Source of the DNA: Flavobacteriales bacterium UBA6057
GTDB lineage: Bacteria; Bacteroidota; Bacteroidia; Flavobacteriales_G; Salibacteraceae
Assembly: GCA_002428995.1 (NCBI GenBank)
Contig: DIYJ01000002.1
Coordinates: 1 to 64,000 of the forward strand
Length of the DNA: 64,000 nucleotides
Direction: 5' to 3'
Part shown: one piece after another, positions 1 to 8,544 of the stretch
Position numbering within the stretch: position 1 is the stretch's first letter
Layout: each line of letters starts with the position of its first letter
Translations under genes and position numbers: made by a program
Notes under the pieces: generated by a model
Seen by the model: the letters and a program-made list of their open reading frames with translations, nothing else
Told to the model about the DNA's origin: nothing
Database searches by the model: none

Positions 1-61
1 TTCCAATTGGAAGCGCCTTCGCGGCCGGTTCGCAGCCATTCCATTCTGGGGAATAGGCGGG

Positions 62-1060
62 TTAGTTGTTTCGTTGAGCGGTGTAGAGGGCAAAAACCTT
101 GTCGAGGTATTGGTTGAGGGCATCGATCACCGCCTTTTTGTACAAATCAGGATCGGCCTTGATCACCACGGTTCCGAGGCCTGACTCCATTTGTTTTAAG
201 GAAAAGCCGCTTCGCTTCGCAAACTCGGGTTCGCAGCTGTCGCAGCGCTCGGCCGATGTGGCAAACTCCACATTCGATTCAATGCCGTTTCCAAAGGCGT
301 TGAACACCTTATTCTGCTCTTTGATGGCGAAGATGTAAGAGTTGTCTTCGAGCATGAACAGCCCTCGGTCATTGTAGGTGTGTCCATCGATGTGGATACT
401 TGGAACCACCGATGACGAACCTTCTGTGTACACAATTCTGCTGTTCACGGAACCATGGTAGGAGCTGCCCGACTGCTTGATGTCGATGCCGATGTGGGCA
501 AAATCAACGGTGATCATGGAATTCACCATGATGGCCTTCAGCTCCTTGGGGATGTTGTACTGAGGACCAAAAGGATCTGCGTTGTTGTAGGAGACATAGG
601 GATGCTGCCCGGCTGAATAGACCTGAGCCACGCCCCATTCTTTTTTGACCGTTTCCCTTTTCATTTCTTCTTTCTCCACAAGGGAGGCGTAACGCTTGGT
701 GCCCTTGATCTTTTCGTAGGGAACCACCTCCAGACCTAATGCCTTGAACCTAGTCTCCAGCATGGTTCCGTATTCATCGCTGATTTCCTGCAAGAGCGCA
801 TCATCAATGCCTTCCAAAACAGCATAATCTGAGAACTTTACATTGGCTTCCTGCTTCCAGGATGTTGCCTCTGTTTGCTTCGCAGCGATCTTAAACCGAA
901 GGTTGGCCCCGAGGATGATCACTTGATCTGCCTTTGACCAGATCTTGCCCTGTTCGTAGACATTGTATTCTTTGGCGATTTGCTTGAGTTCCTTTTTATC
1001 CTGGGCCATCGGGCTCAAACCCAGAATCAGGGCCAGGCATAGGAGGTGATACTTTTTCAT
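62..1060 (-). CDS. Secreted protein of unknown function
   Basis: A 332-residue protein with a clear N-terminal signal peptide (hydrophobic residues 6-18, cleavage probably after 'SPMAQ'), so it is exported. I do not recognise the family. The middle is mixed alpha/beta with a CxxC pair ('CDSC', near residue 273) that could bind a metal or form a disulfide. There is no T9SS tail and no lipobox, so it is probably periplasmic. The ATG start lies 17 nt after the stop of the 549-residue T9SS protein, which suggests co-transcription on the minus strand. Function unknown; the coding call is secure from length, signal peptide and spacing. Confidence 0.85.
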   Translation of the reverse strand: MKKYHLLCLALILGLSPMAQDKKELKQIAKEYNVYEQGKIWSKADQVIILGANLRFKIAAKQTEATSWKQEANVKFSDYAVLEGIDDALLQEISDEYGTMLETRFKALGLEVVPYEKIKGTKRYASLVEKEEMKRETVKKEWGVAQVYSAGQHPYVSYNNADPFGPQYNIPKELKAIMVNSMITVDFAHIGIDIKQSGSSYHGSVNSRIVYTEGSSSVVPSIHIDGHTYNDRGLFMLEDNSYIFAIKEQNKVFNAFGNGIESNVEFATSAERCDSCEPEFAKRSGFSLKQMESGLGTVVIKADPDLYKKAVIDALNQYLDKVFALYTAQRNN

Positions 1061-1077
1061 AGCTGGTATGTGTTGAA

Positions 1078-2727
1078 TTATTGTTTCAGAAGTTTCCGGG
1101 TGCTGCTTTGTCCATCCTCGAACAGAACCTCGATCACATACATTCCAGTGGGTAAGGAGGAGAGGTTCAATTCGTTACCCATTCCTCCGGGCTGAACGTT
1201 TACCACGCGTCCCTGAAGATCTCTGATGAGCACTTGCTCTATCGGCAAGTCAGCGCGGAGCGAGACCCTTTCGCTCGCTGGGTTTGGATAAACCTGTAAG
1301 CCGTAATCCGATGCTTCCGATGATTGGATTCCGATCGTGCCTGCGGCTTCGCCAATTTTGGCGATCACGTGTCGCTCATCCGCATTGAAGGGCATGCCAT
1401 CAAAAAACAGATCCGTGCCGCCCGTGTAGAGCAGAAACAGGTTGCCCGCGCTGCTGTAGTAGTGATCAAGGCACGACTGAATGGCGAAGTTGTGAACGGA
1501 GTAGTTCCAGTAGTTCAGGTTCAGATCAAGGTCAACATTATTGATCAGCAGATTGTAGGAATCGCCATTGCTGTTGGGTACCGGATAGTAAGTGGAATCC
1601 AGCTGATTATTGGTAAGCGAATCCCGATACTGAAGCACGAAGGTGATTTGGTCTTGCCCATCGTAGCTTGTTGTTTGAAACGGGGTTGGATTGGAGTCGT
1701 ATCCGGTAAACACTCTTGATGCCAACACCTTCTTTGCCGTCAGGTCATACTTTGCGACAAACGGACTTGTCCAGGAGCCTCCGGAGGTTCCGAAGACAGT
1801 ATCGTTTTCGATTTCAAAACCGCTGTCGTTGGCCTCTCCAAATACGTAAAGGATGTGCTGGTCTTCGTCATACTGATAGTCCAGAAAGTCCCGATTCATT
1901 CCCAACACCATCTGCGGAAACAGACGAATGGTATCAGAGGAAACAATAGTGTTGGTCGTTAGGTCCACCTCATCTGCAATGACCCAATTAGGCTGAAAGG
2001 ATTCTTTTCTTCTGTGTACGGTGAGGATGTTTCCGTTGGATAGTGGGAAAATCTTTCGCTTGCCCAAGATGAAGCTGGCCGGAGAGTAAGGTGCGCTTTT
2101 CGCTGATATCACATCCCCGTTCTGGCCATTCATCCAAACCAGGAAATCCTTGTCGTCATTCGTCAACAATGAATCGGCCGACCATTTCACAAAGCCTTCT
2201 CCTCTGATCACCAGGTCATCATCAGGAGTCAGAATCAGCTGGTAATCGTCCGATAGGTTCTGATCGATTTGGAAGCGCGTTTTCCAAATCACATTGCCCA
2301 ACGTGTCAAACTTGATGCAAGCCAAGGCTGGTGATATGGTGGCGGCCCCGTTGAGCCATCCCCCCAACGTGTCTCCGTCTATGACTCCCCCTGCCTGGTA
2401 GGTCACGACCACGAGGTTTCCGTCCCCACCCATCAGCATTTGGGCCGATGTGGTGCTGATGGCTTCGAAGGTCTTGTACCAATCTGGCGCACCATTTTGA
2501 TCGTACCTCGCCAGCACCATGTAGCCTGCCGGGTTCTCAGCGAATGAAACCCAGTTCCGTCCAAATACATAGGTGTGTTCCTCTGCATCCACGGCAATGC
2601 TGTAGCCTGCCAGTTTGCCTACAGTTGTTTGGAACGAGGTCTCTTCCACCCATTGGAAACTCTTCTTCTGCGCGTGTGACAGATGCCCGAAAACCAAGAG
2701 CAGAAGTGTTGGTAAAGCATACTTCAT
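1078..2727 (-). CDS. T9SS-exported beta-propeller-like protein
   Basis: A 549-residue protein. The signal peptide (residues 1-19, ending 'LSHAQ') is followed by a long stretch of repeated short beta segments of the kind found in Bacteroidota propeller-like proteins ('ARYDQNGAPDWYKTF', 'IKFDTLGNVIWKTRF', 'AKYDLTAKKVLASRVF'). The last ~75 residues are a type A T9SS sorting domain ('VYPNPASERVSL', 'GMYVIEV', ending 'KLLKQ'). It should cross the outer membrane through the type IX system and become attached or released. The specific ligand or role is not visible. It precedes the unknown secreted protein by 17 nt and probably shares its transcript. Confidence 0.9.
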   Translation of the reverse strand: MKYALPTLLLLVFGHLSHAQKKSFQWVEETSFQTTVGKLAGYSIAVDAEEHTYVFGRNWVSFAENPAGYMVLARYDQNGAPDWYKTFEAISTTSAQMLMGGDGNLVVVTYQAGGVIDGDTLGGWLNGAATISPALACIKFDTLGNVIWKTRFQIDQNLSDDYQLILTPDDDLVIRGEGFVKWSADSLLTNDDKDFLVWMNGQNGDVISAKSAPYSPASFILGKRKIFPLSNGNILTVHRRKESFQPNWVIADEVDLTTNTIVSSDTIRLFPQMVLGMNRDFLDYQYDEDQHILYVFGEANDSGFEIENDTVFGTSGGSWTSPFVAKYDLTAKKVLASRVFTGYDSNPTPFQTTSYDGQDQITFVLQYRDSLTNNQLDSTYYPVPNSNGDSYNLLINNVDLDLNLNYWNYSVHNFAIQSCLDHYYSSAGNLFLLYTGGTDLFFDGMPFNADERHVIAKIGEAAGTIGIQSSEASDYGLQVYPNPASERVSLRADLPIEQVLIRDLQGRVVNVQPGGMGNELNLSSLPTGMYVIEVLFEDGQSSTRKLLKQ

Positions 2728-2801
2728 GATGAGGCTTTTAATTTTCGGTGAAGCTACCGGAGCCTCCAGCGTCAGGAAATCCCCTGCGATGCGGGTTTTT
2801 G

Positions 2802-2821
2802 TATCCGTGCCAGCACGGATA
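2802..2821. other. Short perfect hairpin downstream of the response regulator
   Basis: TATCCGTGC and GCACGGATA form a 9-bp perfect inverted repeat with a 2-nt loop. It lies between the response-regulator stop (2877) and the start of the 549-residue protein (2727). On the minus strand it is not followed by a T tract, so it is not a canonical intrinsic terminator. It could be a transcript-end stabiliser or a chance palindrome. Confidence 0.35.
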
Positions 2822-2876
2822 GAGCATGCATCCGAGTTCGAGAAAGAGGGTCTTATAGAAGACGCTCGCCCGTGCC

Positions 2877-3494
2877 TTAGATCAGATTGTTGGCGTAGGC
2901 AAACTTGATCAACCCCACCAACGAGCTGGTCTGGGTTTTTCGGAAGATGTTTTTGCGGTGTGTTTCTACCGTGCGCTCGCTGATAAAGAGCGTTTCTGCG
3001 ATCTGTTTATTGGTGTTTTCCTGGGCAATCAGGTTCAGCACTTCCCGCTCTCTTTCTGTCAGTAGTGAGCGTTCATCTTTTCGATCGATGGAACGGATGA
3101 GCATACTGTTGATCTCATTGCTGAGGTAGACTTTCCCTTCTGCGATGGCATCGAGGGCCGTGATGAGTTCCTTGTGAGGGTCTCTCTTGAGCATGTACCC
3201 GTTCACCCCTTCTTTCAGGATTTCTTTCACCAGGTGTGCTTCATCGTGCATGCTCAGCACCAACACCTTGAGATGGGGATAAATCCGCTTGGCCTTGCGA
3301 AAAAGTGTAAGTCCATCTCCATCCGGGAGGTTGTAGTCGGTGATGAGCAGATCGGGCTCGCAGTTCTCCAATTCCTTCATGGCTCCGGCCATAGAAGTAG
3401 CCTTTCCAATCACGCTGTAGTCTCCGCTGGATTGAACGAGTGTTTCAAGCCCATCGAGCAAAATGGCATGGTCGTCAACAAGCAAGATGTTCAT
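2877..3494 (-). CDS. NarL/FixJ-family response regulator
   Basis: A 205-residue protein. Residues 1-120 form a CheY-like receiver: 'MNILLVDDH' supplies the acidic pocket, 'LLITDYNLPDGDG' the phospho-acceptor Asp, and 'VLSMHDE' and 'GYMLKRDP' the Thr/Ser and Lys positions. Residues ~140-205 form a LuxR-type HTH ('LTEREREVLNLIAQENTNKQIAETLFISERTVETHRKN' is split here only by reading order). I chose the internal ATG at 3494, because the receiver begins there and the 16 residues upstream are not conserved. It lies directly downstream of the histidine kinase at 3631-5580 on the same strand, and the two form a cognate two-component pair. Target genes are unknown. Confidence 0.93.
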   Translation of the reverse strand: MNILLVDDHAILLDGLETLVQSSGDYSVIGKATSMAGAMKELENCEPDLLITDYNLPDGDGLTLFRKAKRIYPHLKVLVLSMHDEAHLVKEILKEGVNGYMLKRDPHKELITALDAIAEGKVYLSNEINSMLIRSIDRKDERSLLTEREREVLNLIAQENTNKQIAETLFISERTVETHRKNIFRKTQTSSLVGLIKFAYANNLI

Positions 3495-3630
3495 TCGATA
3501 GACCTTCTGATTTTCCTTCCCAATGTAAGCCGGTATTTCCATTCCGGGAAATTAGACCCTCCAAAGTCACTGCGATATCCCCTTGGAAACGTATTCTGCT
3601 CTACGTGGTAGCCCGGATGCCATTGGGGTG

Positions 3631-5580
3631 TTAGGAAGTGGGCGTGTTCAGGATGAAGGTAGACCCTTGAGCTCCTGGTCGGGTGTCTACATCGATCTGC
3701 GCACCGATGAGGCTGGCGCGTTGAAGAATGTTTTTCCAACCGTTGCCAGAGGCATGGGTGAGGATGGCTTTATCAAAGCCCTGTCCATTGTCCTCGATGG
3801 TGAGGGTGACTTCGTGATTGTCCCCGGTGATCTGAACCTCAATGCTGGTAGCGTTTCCATGTTTGAGGATGTTGTTGACCCATTCCTGCGTAATTCGAAA
3901 GAGCGAAACCACGATCCGTTCATCAAGTGTCTCGCTGACATTGAAGGCGTTGACCTGAAGGGAAACCTTCTCTGAGGCGTTGATGCGGTTGGCAAACTCT
4001 TTCAGCGCGGGAATCAGACCATGGCTGGTCAGCGCATGCGGCATCATGTTGAAGCAGATGGCTTTCAGCTCATCGTACATGGTGTTAAGGATGGAAGCGG
4101 ATTGTTCAAACAGATGGGGGCGTTTGGTTTCGGGACCCTTTTGCAAACCATCAACGTTGAGCTTCAGAACAGAGATCATTTGACCAAAGCCATCGTGCAG
4201 GTCAGAGGCAAAGCGCTTCCTTTCCTGCTCCTGCGAATCGATCATGGCGCTCAGTTGCTGCGCGCGATGTTCCAGTGCTTGCTGCTGCAACGCTTGCTGC
4301 TGTTGCTTGCGCACTCGAACGCGCCAAGTCACTCCCGACCCGATCAGGAGCAAGGCCAGTCCCACCAATCCCACAATGATGGCGGTGTTCCGCTCCAATG
4401 TCAGTTGCTGCTTCTCTATCGTGTTCTGTTGCTCCAGGATGGCGGCTTCCTTTTGGCGGGTATCGTAGCGCGTTTGCAACTCGCTCACCACCTGTATTTT
4501 TTCGAGGTTCAACACCGAGTCTTTCAGTGCGTGGTGCTTTTGCAGATAAGCAATGGCGGTATCGTACTGCTTTACCTTATTGTGATATTCAAACTGAGAG
4601 GAGTACACATCCCTCAGCTTTTCAACGTTGTTGAGTCTCTGGGCGTATTCTTCTGCCTTTGCCAGGTATGATTGTGCATCTGCGTCTTTGTTCAGCTTCA
4701 TGGCAATCAGCCCCAGATTCATGTAGTCTGAGGTGATGTTGTAATTCCTTCCGCGCATAAGGTTGACGGTCAGCGCCTTCAGGGCATACCTTTCCGCTTC
4801 TTCAAATTGCTCCATTTTCATGAGCGAGTTCCCCATGTTGCTGTAGGTCTGTCCCAGGTAGGTGGAATCGGGCAGGAGGTCTTTGATCTCTTCCGCTTTG
4901 CGGTAGTATTTCATGGCCACGCTGGGGTCGCCACCGTCATCGTAGTTGATGGCAATGAAGGTGAGAATGTCCATGTAGTAGACCCATGCCTGCGGATCAT
5001 CCGCGTTTTGGGCATAGCTCCTCGCCAATTCAAGCGTTTGCTCTCCGTAGGCAATGCCTTCCGCGTACTCACGCATTTCATGGTGTATTACGGATATGCC
5101 ACCGCGTGTTTTGATCAGCCAGGCGGTATCTCCAAGTTGTTTGAAGAGATCAATGGCCTCATGCAGTGACTGGAGCGCATCAGAATACCTTCCGCGATCG
5201 GTATAGTCCTGCGATAGCATGCGCAGAAGAATACCCGTCCAGAGTGTGTCGCCCTTTTCCTCGCACGCTTCTTTGGCTTTTTCACCCGCTACAATCGCAC
5301 TGTCCATCTGGCCTGCATCGCGCCATGAGAGGTAGTGGAAATAAAGGATGGTGGTATACGGTTCCAGGTGAACTACTTCTTTTTTGCGCGCAATCAGCTC
5401 TTCAAGGATTTCTCTTGCTGAATCCGGTTGATGAGCTTCGAATAGAAAGTACTTGGATTTGTCAAGCATCCTTTCGACCTCACCTGAATCAGTAATGGGG
5501 TGTTGCGCGTTTGAATGCAGTGAACACAACAGGATCACGAGTCCCAGAAAATGCAAAGTGTATGCGCGCGCTTTTTTCAT
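3631..5580 (-). CDS. TPR-containing sensor histidine kinase (HisKA_3/NarX type)
   Basis: A 649-residue protein starting at the ATG at 5580, which begins a signal peptide ('MKKARAYTLHFLGLVILL'). An in-frame extension to 5706 would overlap the upstream gene and put 42 odd residues before the signal, so I rejected it. The periplasmic part (about 30-390) is a chain of TPR-like helices with A/G/Y spacing. One transmembrane helix near 397-420 is followed by a Gln-rich coiled coil. The H-box 'FASDLHDGFGQ' lies near residue 462, and the HATPase has an N-box ('NNILKHG', near 571) and G-box ('DNGQGFD', near 600). This layout is common in Bacteroidota sensors of envelope signals. Its partner is the adjacent LuxR-type regulator. 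Confidence 0.93.
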   Translation of the reverse strand: MKKARAYTLHFLGLVILLCSLHSNAQHPITDSGEVERMLDKSKYFLFEAHQPDSAREILEELIARKKEVVHLEPYTTILYFHYLSWRDAGQMDSAIVAGEKAKEACEEKGDTLWTGILLRMLSQDYTDRGRYSDALQSLHEAIDLFKQLGDTAWLIKTRGGISVIHHEMREYAEGIAYGEQTLELARSYAQNADDPQAWVYYMDILTFIAINYDDGGDPSVAMKYYRKAEEIKDLLPDSTYLGQTYSNMGNSLMKMEQFEEAERYALKALTVNLMRGRNYNITSDYMNLGLIAMKLNKDADAQSYLAKAEEYAQRLNNVEKLRDVYSSQFEYHNKVKQYDTAIAYLQKHHALKDSVLNLEKIQVVSELQTRYDTRQKEAAILEQQNTIEKQQLTLERNTAIIVGLVGLALLLIGSGVTWRVRVRKQQQQALQQQALEHRAQQLSAMIDSQEQERKRFASDLHDGFGQMISVLKLNVDGLQKGPETKRPHLFEQSASILNTMYDELKAICFNMMPHALTSHGLIPALKEFANRINASEKVSLQVNAFNVSETLDERIVVSLFRITQEWVNNILKHGNATSIEVQITGDNHEVTLTIEDNGQGFDKAILTHASGNGWKNILQRASLIGAQIDVDTRPGAQGSTFILNTPTS

Positions 5581-5656
5581 GAAGTATGGAATGGCCAGTG
5601 ACTTCAATAATATTAAACCCAAGTGTGATCGACCCAGCGCTTGGGCTTTGCGAATG

Positions 5657-6040
5657 TCATTTTCCAGTCTTTTGTTTCCGCTTCGATTCGTATGGTGTGG
5701 TTTCATCGAGGCATATGGCCTCGTTCAGGATTTCTTTAATGGTATTCAGCGGAATACTTTTCAAATCGACAATCTCGATGCTTCTGAGCTGTTTTCGCCC
5801 TTTGCTTTTTAGCAGGCCCTGGTCATTCGATAACTCGTTGCCGCGCATAAATGCCAGCTCAACGGCTTCGTTTTTCAACGGCTTTAAGTAGCAAATCCAG
5901 CTGTGTTTATAGTAGCAAGGGTTTTGAAAGGTGATCTTATCGGTAAGCAGAAAATCAGTGGTGAACATCTTATGGAAGAACAGCATGATGTCCCGCTTCT
6001 GTTCTTCAAGTTGATAAATGTGATTTTCAACTTCTGTCAT
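5657..6040 (-). CDS. DUF1801 / YdhG-like protein
   Basis: A 127-residue protein starting at ATG 6040. It contains the pattern of the DUF1801 family: an N-terminal 'YQLEEQKRDIMLFFHKMF' helix, a central 'PCYYKHSWICYLKPLKNEAVELAFMRG' strand region split by the substrate-like pocket, and C-terminal 'LRSIEIVDLKSIP'. The family is small, cytosolic and of unknown biochemical role, often linked to iron or frataxin-like folds. It lies 76 nt upstream of the histidine-kinase start on the same strand, so it may share its transcript. Two further DUF1801 paralogues occur in this window (31371-31730 and 36252-36629). Confidence 0.8.
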   Translation of the reverse strand: MTEVENHIYQLEEQKRDIMLFFHKMFTTDFLLTDKITFQNPCYYKHSWICYLKPLKNEAVELAFMRGNELSNDQGLLKSKGRKQLRSIEIVDLKSIPLNTIKEILNEAICLDETTPYESKRKQKTGK

Positions 6041-6224
6041 TTTTCTAAATGGCTTTTAAGACGGGCCGCATCAACTCATTGATCTGCAATGACTGCTGCC
6101 CGGAACCCTCTCAGATTTAATAGAGTACCAGAGAACAGTCCATACGAGTCTAAAGATAAACTGAGCTGTCGCAGGCTTGTCTATCTACCTAAGAAATCCT
6201 GAAAAACGGCTATACCGGATGTGA

Positions 6225-7931
6225 TCAAATAATGCTCTTCCGGATTCTGAAGTGATTCTTCGGGTCCTTCGAGTGGCGTTCCTTTACCTCAATCAGGCGC
6301 TGGTAGTTCTGAGCGAAGTAGACCTCGGTGGGGATGGATGAATCCTTAAAGCTGATGAAGCTTCCGGTGGTGTTTGGAATGTCAAACTCACGCGCGGTTT
6401 CGATCCAGTCCATGCCTCGGTTGGTGCGGTTCCACACATCGCTGTTCTGTCCGTCTGCCATGTTCTCGTATTCGGTGTTCCACCAACATTGGTATTGGAT
6501 GGTGTAAAGCTTGTCCGGGTAAGGAAAAGCACAATCTCCGCCACCGGGATTGTTGATGTAGAAATCACCCACAATGGCGCCCAGCGTGACATAGGTGAAA
6601 AGACCCAACTCGCGGTTGCCGTTGAAGAGTAGCGGGGAACTGAGGCTTTCAAGCAGCGCCTGGTAATACTCTGGATTTTCGGTCGCATCCTGGTTGACTA
6701 GTCGTGAGGTCAGCTTGTGTGGAGCAGGCAGGTCATAATCAGGTGGTAAAGGCTTTCCTTCTTTCAGCAACTGCTCTTGTTGGCCGGTGAGCAGGGTGGT
6801 GTTGCCTTCCTGATAGCGTGCCTCCAGAATATCGTTGAACGATTCCCGGGCCCAGTTGCTCATCAGGCGGCTGCCATAGTCTTCTCCTGAACCTCCGTGG
6901 TGAGGGTCGTAAGTGGCCACGTAGCCGGGTACGCTCGCAAACCATTCTTTGAGAAATGCTTCAAGTTCTTCTTGCTCGCCTTCCCAGTAACCGTACATCT
7001 TACAGTTGTGGGAAATCCGGTTCATGTTGATGGGCTCGTTGGCTGGCCAGGGTCGCGCATTGATCATGAGGTTGGTTCCGATCAGGCGGCCTGTCTCGGG
7101 TGAGCAAATGGTGTCTTCCCAGGCTTGCAGCACCTCAATGGTGGGATAGTCAGGTCTTGGCACATCGCTGGTCAGCGGCTCGTAAGGATTCCATACAAGG
7201 TCAAAGCGAATGAGTGTTTTGGGCAGGTCGAAGGTTTGGATGCGGAGTTCAGACACCAGTCCATAACTCATGCCGCCTCCACCGCGCAGCGCCCACAGCA
7301 GCTCGGGGACGCTGGTGAATGGCACGGAAGGATCGGTAGCGTCCACCGAAATGGTAGAACCATCACCCAGCACAAGGTCGGCTCCTCGCAGCCACTCGCA
7401 ACACATGCCGTGCTTGCGGGTCCACGGTCCCCAGCCGCCTCCCATGATGAAGCCGGAGATGCCCACGGTGGCGCAGGTTCCATGAGCGATCATCACATCG
7501 TCCTTGGCCAGGGCAGAGGTAAGTCGGATGAAGCGATTGCCGGGACCAATGGTGGCAACCTTGGTACGGTGATCCACTTCTACGGTGTTCATCTCAGAGA
7601 CATCGATCAGGATGGTGTTCGTTCCGGTACACTCGCCCTCGTGATCATGGCCACCGGCCCGAATGCGGATTTCAAAGCCGTTGGCAATGGCCGTATCGTA
7701 AGTGTTTTTGATGTCGTCCTTCGAGCGGCAGAGTACGATGAACCAGGGCTTTTCCTGGAATCTGCGATTGAAAATCTGACAGAGGTCGTTGAAAGACACC
7801 TGTGCGGTGAGGTCTCCCGTAGAGGAGACGAGCTGTGCATCCGGATCAGGAAGCAGCGAGCGCATGGTGGTTTCGAAGTTGGCAAGTGCCTGCAGGATGG
7901 GGCGAACGAGGCCGATGTTTTCTGGACTCAT
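6225..7931 (-). CDS. FAD-linked oxidase, berberine-bridge-enzyme type
   Basis: A 568-residue protein. Residues ~60-230 are an FAD_binding_4 domain with 'IRAGGHDHEG' (His that usually carries FAD at its 8-alpha position) and 'HGTCATVGISGFIMGGGWG' (Cys that usually binds the 6-position). This predicts bicovalent flavinylation. The C-terminus ('YFAQNYQRLIEVKERHSKDPKNHF') is the BBE domain that closes the substrate pocket. Relatives oxidise sugars, alcohols or alkaloids with O2 as acceptor; the substrate here cannot be read. No signal peptide is evident, so it is probably cytosolic. It is longer than most bacterial relatives (about 450-500), mainly through inserts between the two domains. It has its own promoter space (294 nt to the DUF1801 gene start side). 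Confidence 0.88.
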   Translation of the reverse strand: MSPENIGLVRPILQALANFETTMRSLLPDPDAQLVSSTGDLTAQVSFNDLCQIFNRRFQEKPWFIVLCRSKDDIKNTYDTAIANGFEIRIRAGGHDHEGECTGTNTILIDVSEMNTVEVDHRTKVATIGPGNRFIRLTSALAKDDVMIAHGTCATVGISGFIMGGGWGPWTRKHGMCCEWLRGADLVLGDGSTISVDATDPSVPFTSVPELLWALRGGGGMSYGLVSELRIQTFDLPKTLIRFDLVWNPYEPLTSDVPRPDYPTIEVLQAWEDTICSPETGRLIGTNLMINARPWPANEPINMNRISHNCKMYGYWEGEQEELEAFLKEWFASVPGYVATYDPHHGGSGEDYGSRLMSNWARESFNDILEARYQEGNTTLLTGQQEQLLKEGKPLPPDYDLPAPHKLTSRLVNQDATENPEYYQALLESLSSPLLFNGNRELGLFTYVTLGAIVGDFYINNPGGGDCAFPYPDKLYTIQYQCWWNTEYENMADGQNSDVWNRTNRGMDWIETAREFDIPNTTGSFISFKDSSIPTEVYFAQNYQRLIEVKERHSKDPKNHFRIRKSII

Positions 7932-8090
7932 GGTGATGGTTTTGATGTTCGAGATTTCTTGGTTTGGCGAAAAATAGATCAGCGAAAGGGATTAACGATG
8001 TATGCGCAGGGTAAAAATTTTGTTGTGTCTATGGTTTGACCACCAACCGATTTAATTTTGGGTCACCTGTCTAAATCCAAAACCACGTTT

Positions 8091-8525
8091 ATGCCTAGAG
8101 AAATTGCCATGTCACCTCAAAGTCGGGAAATCATCAGAAGGGCGCTCAATACGTCCAATCTCGATTTCACGGAGCTTCATAATCACAACCGTTCGAGGTT
8201 TTGCATTCACCTGTCCGATCGACTGAACGGTCTCAACGTCTTTGGGAACATTCCAATGAACCAGACCTATGTAATGCAACTCATCTTTGAGAATGGAGAT
8301 CAGGACCGGGCGCTTCGTGATACCATTGCTCAGATGCTGAGGCATGAGTTTGGGTCAGAGTACAAGGAAGGTGGAGAAGAAGGAAAAAGTTATTTGACGA
8401 TTTATCTGCCGAGGGATGAATTCATCGATATCTCGGAGAGCACGTTTGATTTGATCAGATGGCGTACGCTGCTCGAAATGCAGAAGGTGCGAGGTGCGTT
8501 CCGAAAGCTTGAATTGTATGAATGA
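8091..8525 (+). CDS. Conserved-looking small cytosolic protein, function unknown
   Basis: A 144-residue protein read on the plus strand, opposite to its neighbours. I take the ATG at 8091; a TTG at 8058 would add 11 residues. The sequence is soluble, mixed charge, with 'DLIRWRTLLEMQKVRGAFRKLELYE' split into a helical C-terminus and a beta-rich centre. No family is recognised. It ends 19 nt before the stop of the convergent giant gene, so transcripts of the two converge. Codon use and absence of internal stops over 144 codons support it as a gene. Confidence 0.65.
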   Translation: MPREIAMSPQSREIIRRALNTSNLDFTELHNHNRSRFCIHLSDRLNGLNVFGNIPMNQTYVMQLIFENGDQDRALRDTIAQMLRHEFGSEYKEGGEEGKSYLTIYLPRDEFIDISESTFDLIRWRTLLEMQKVRGAFRKLELYE

Positions 8526-8544
8526 ACGGCCGGTTCTTTACCTG

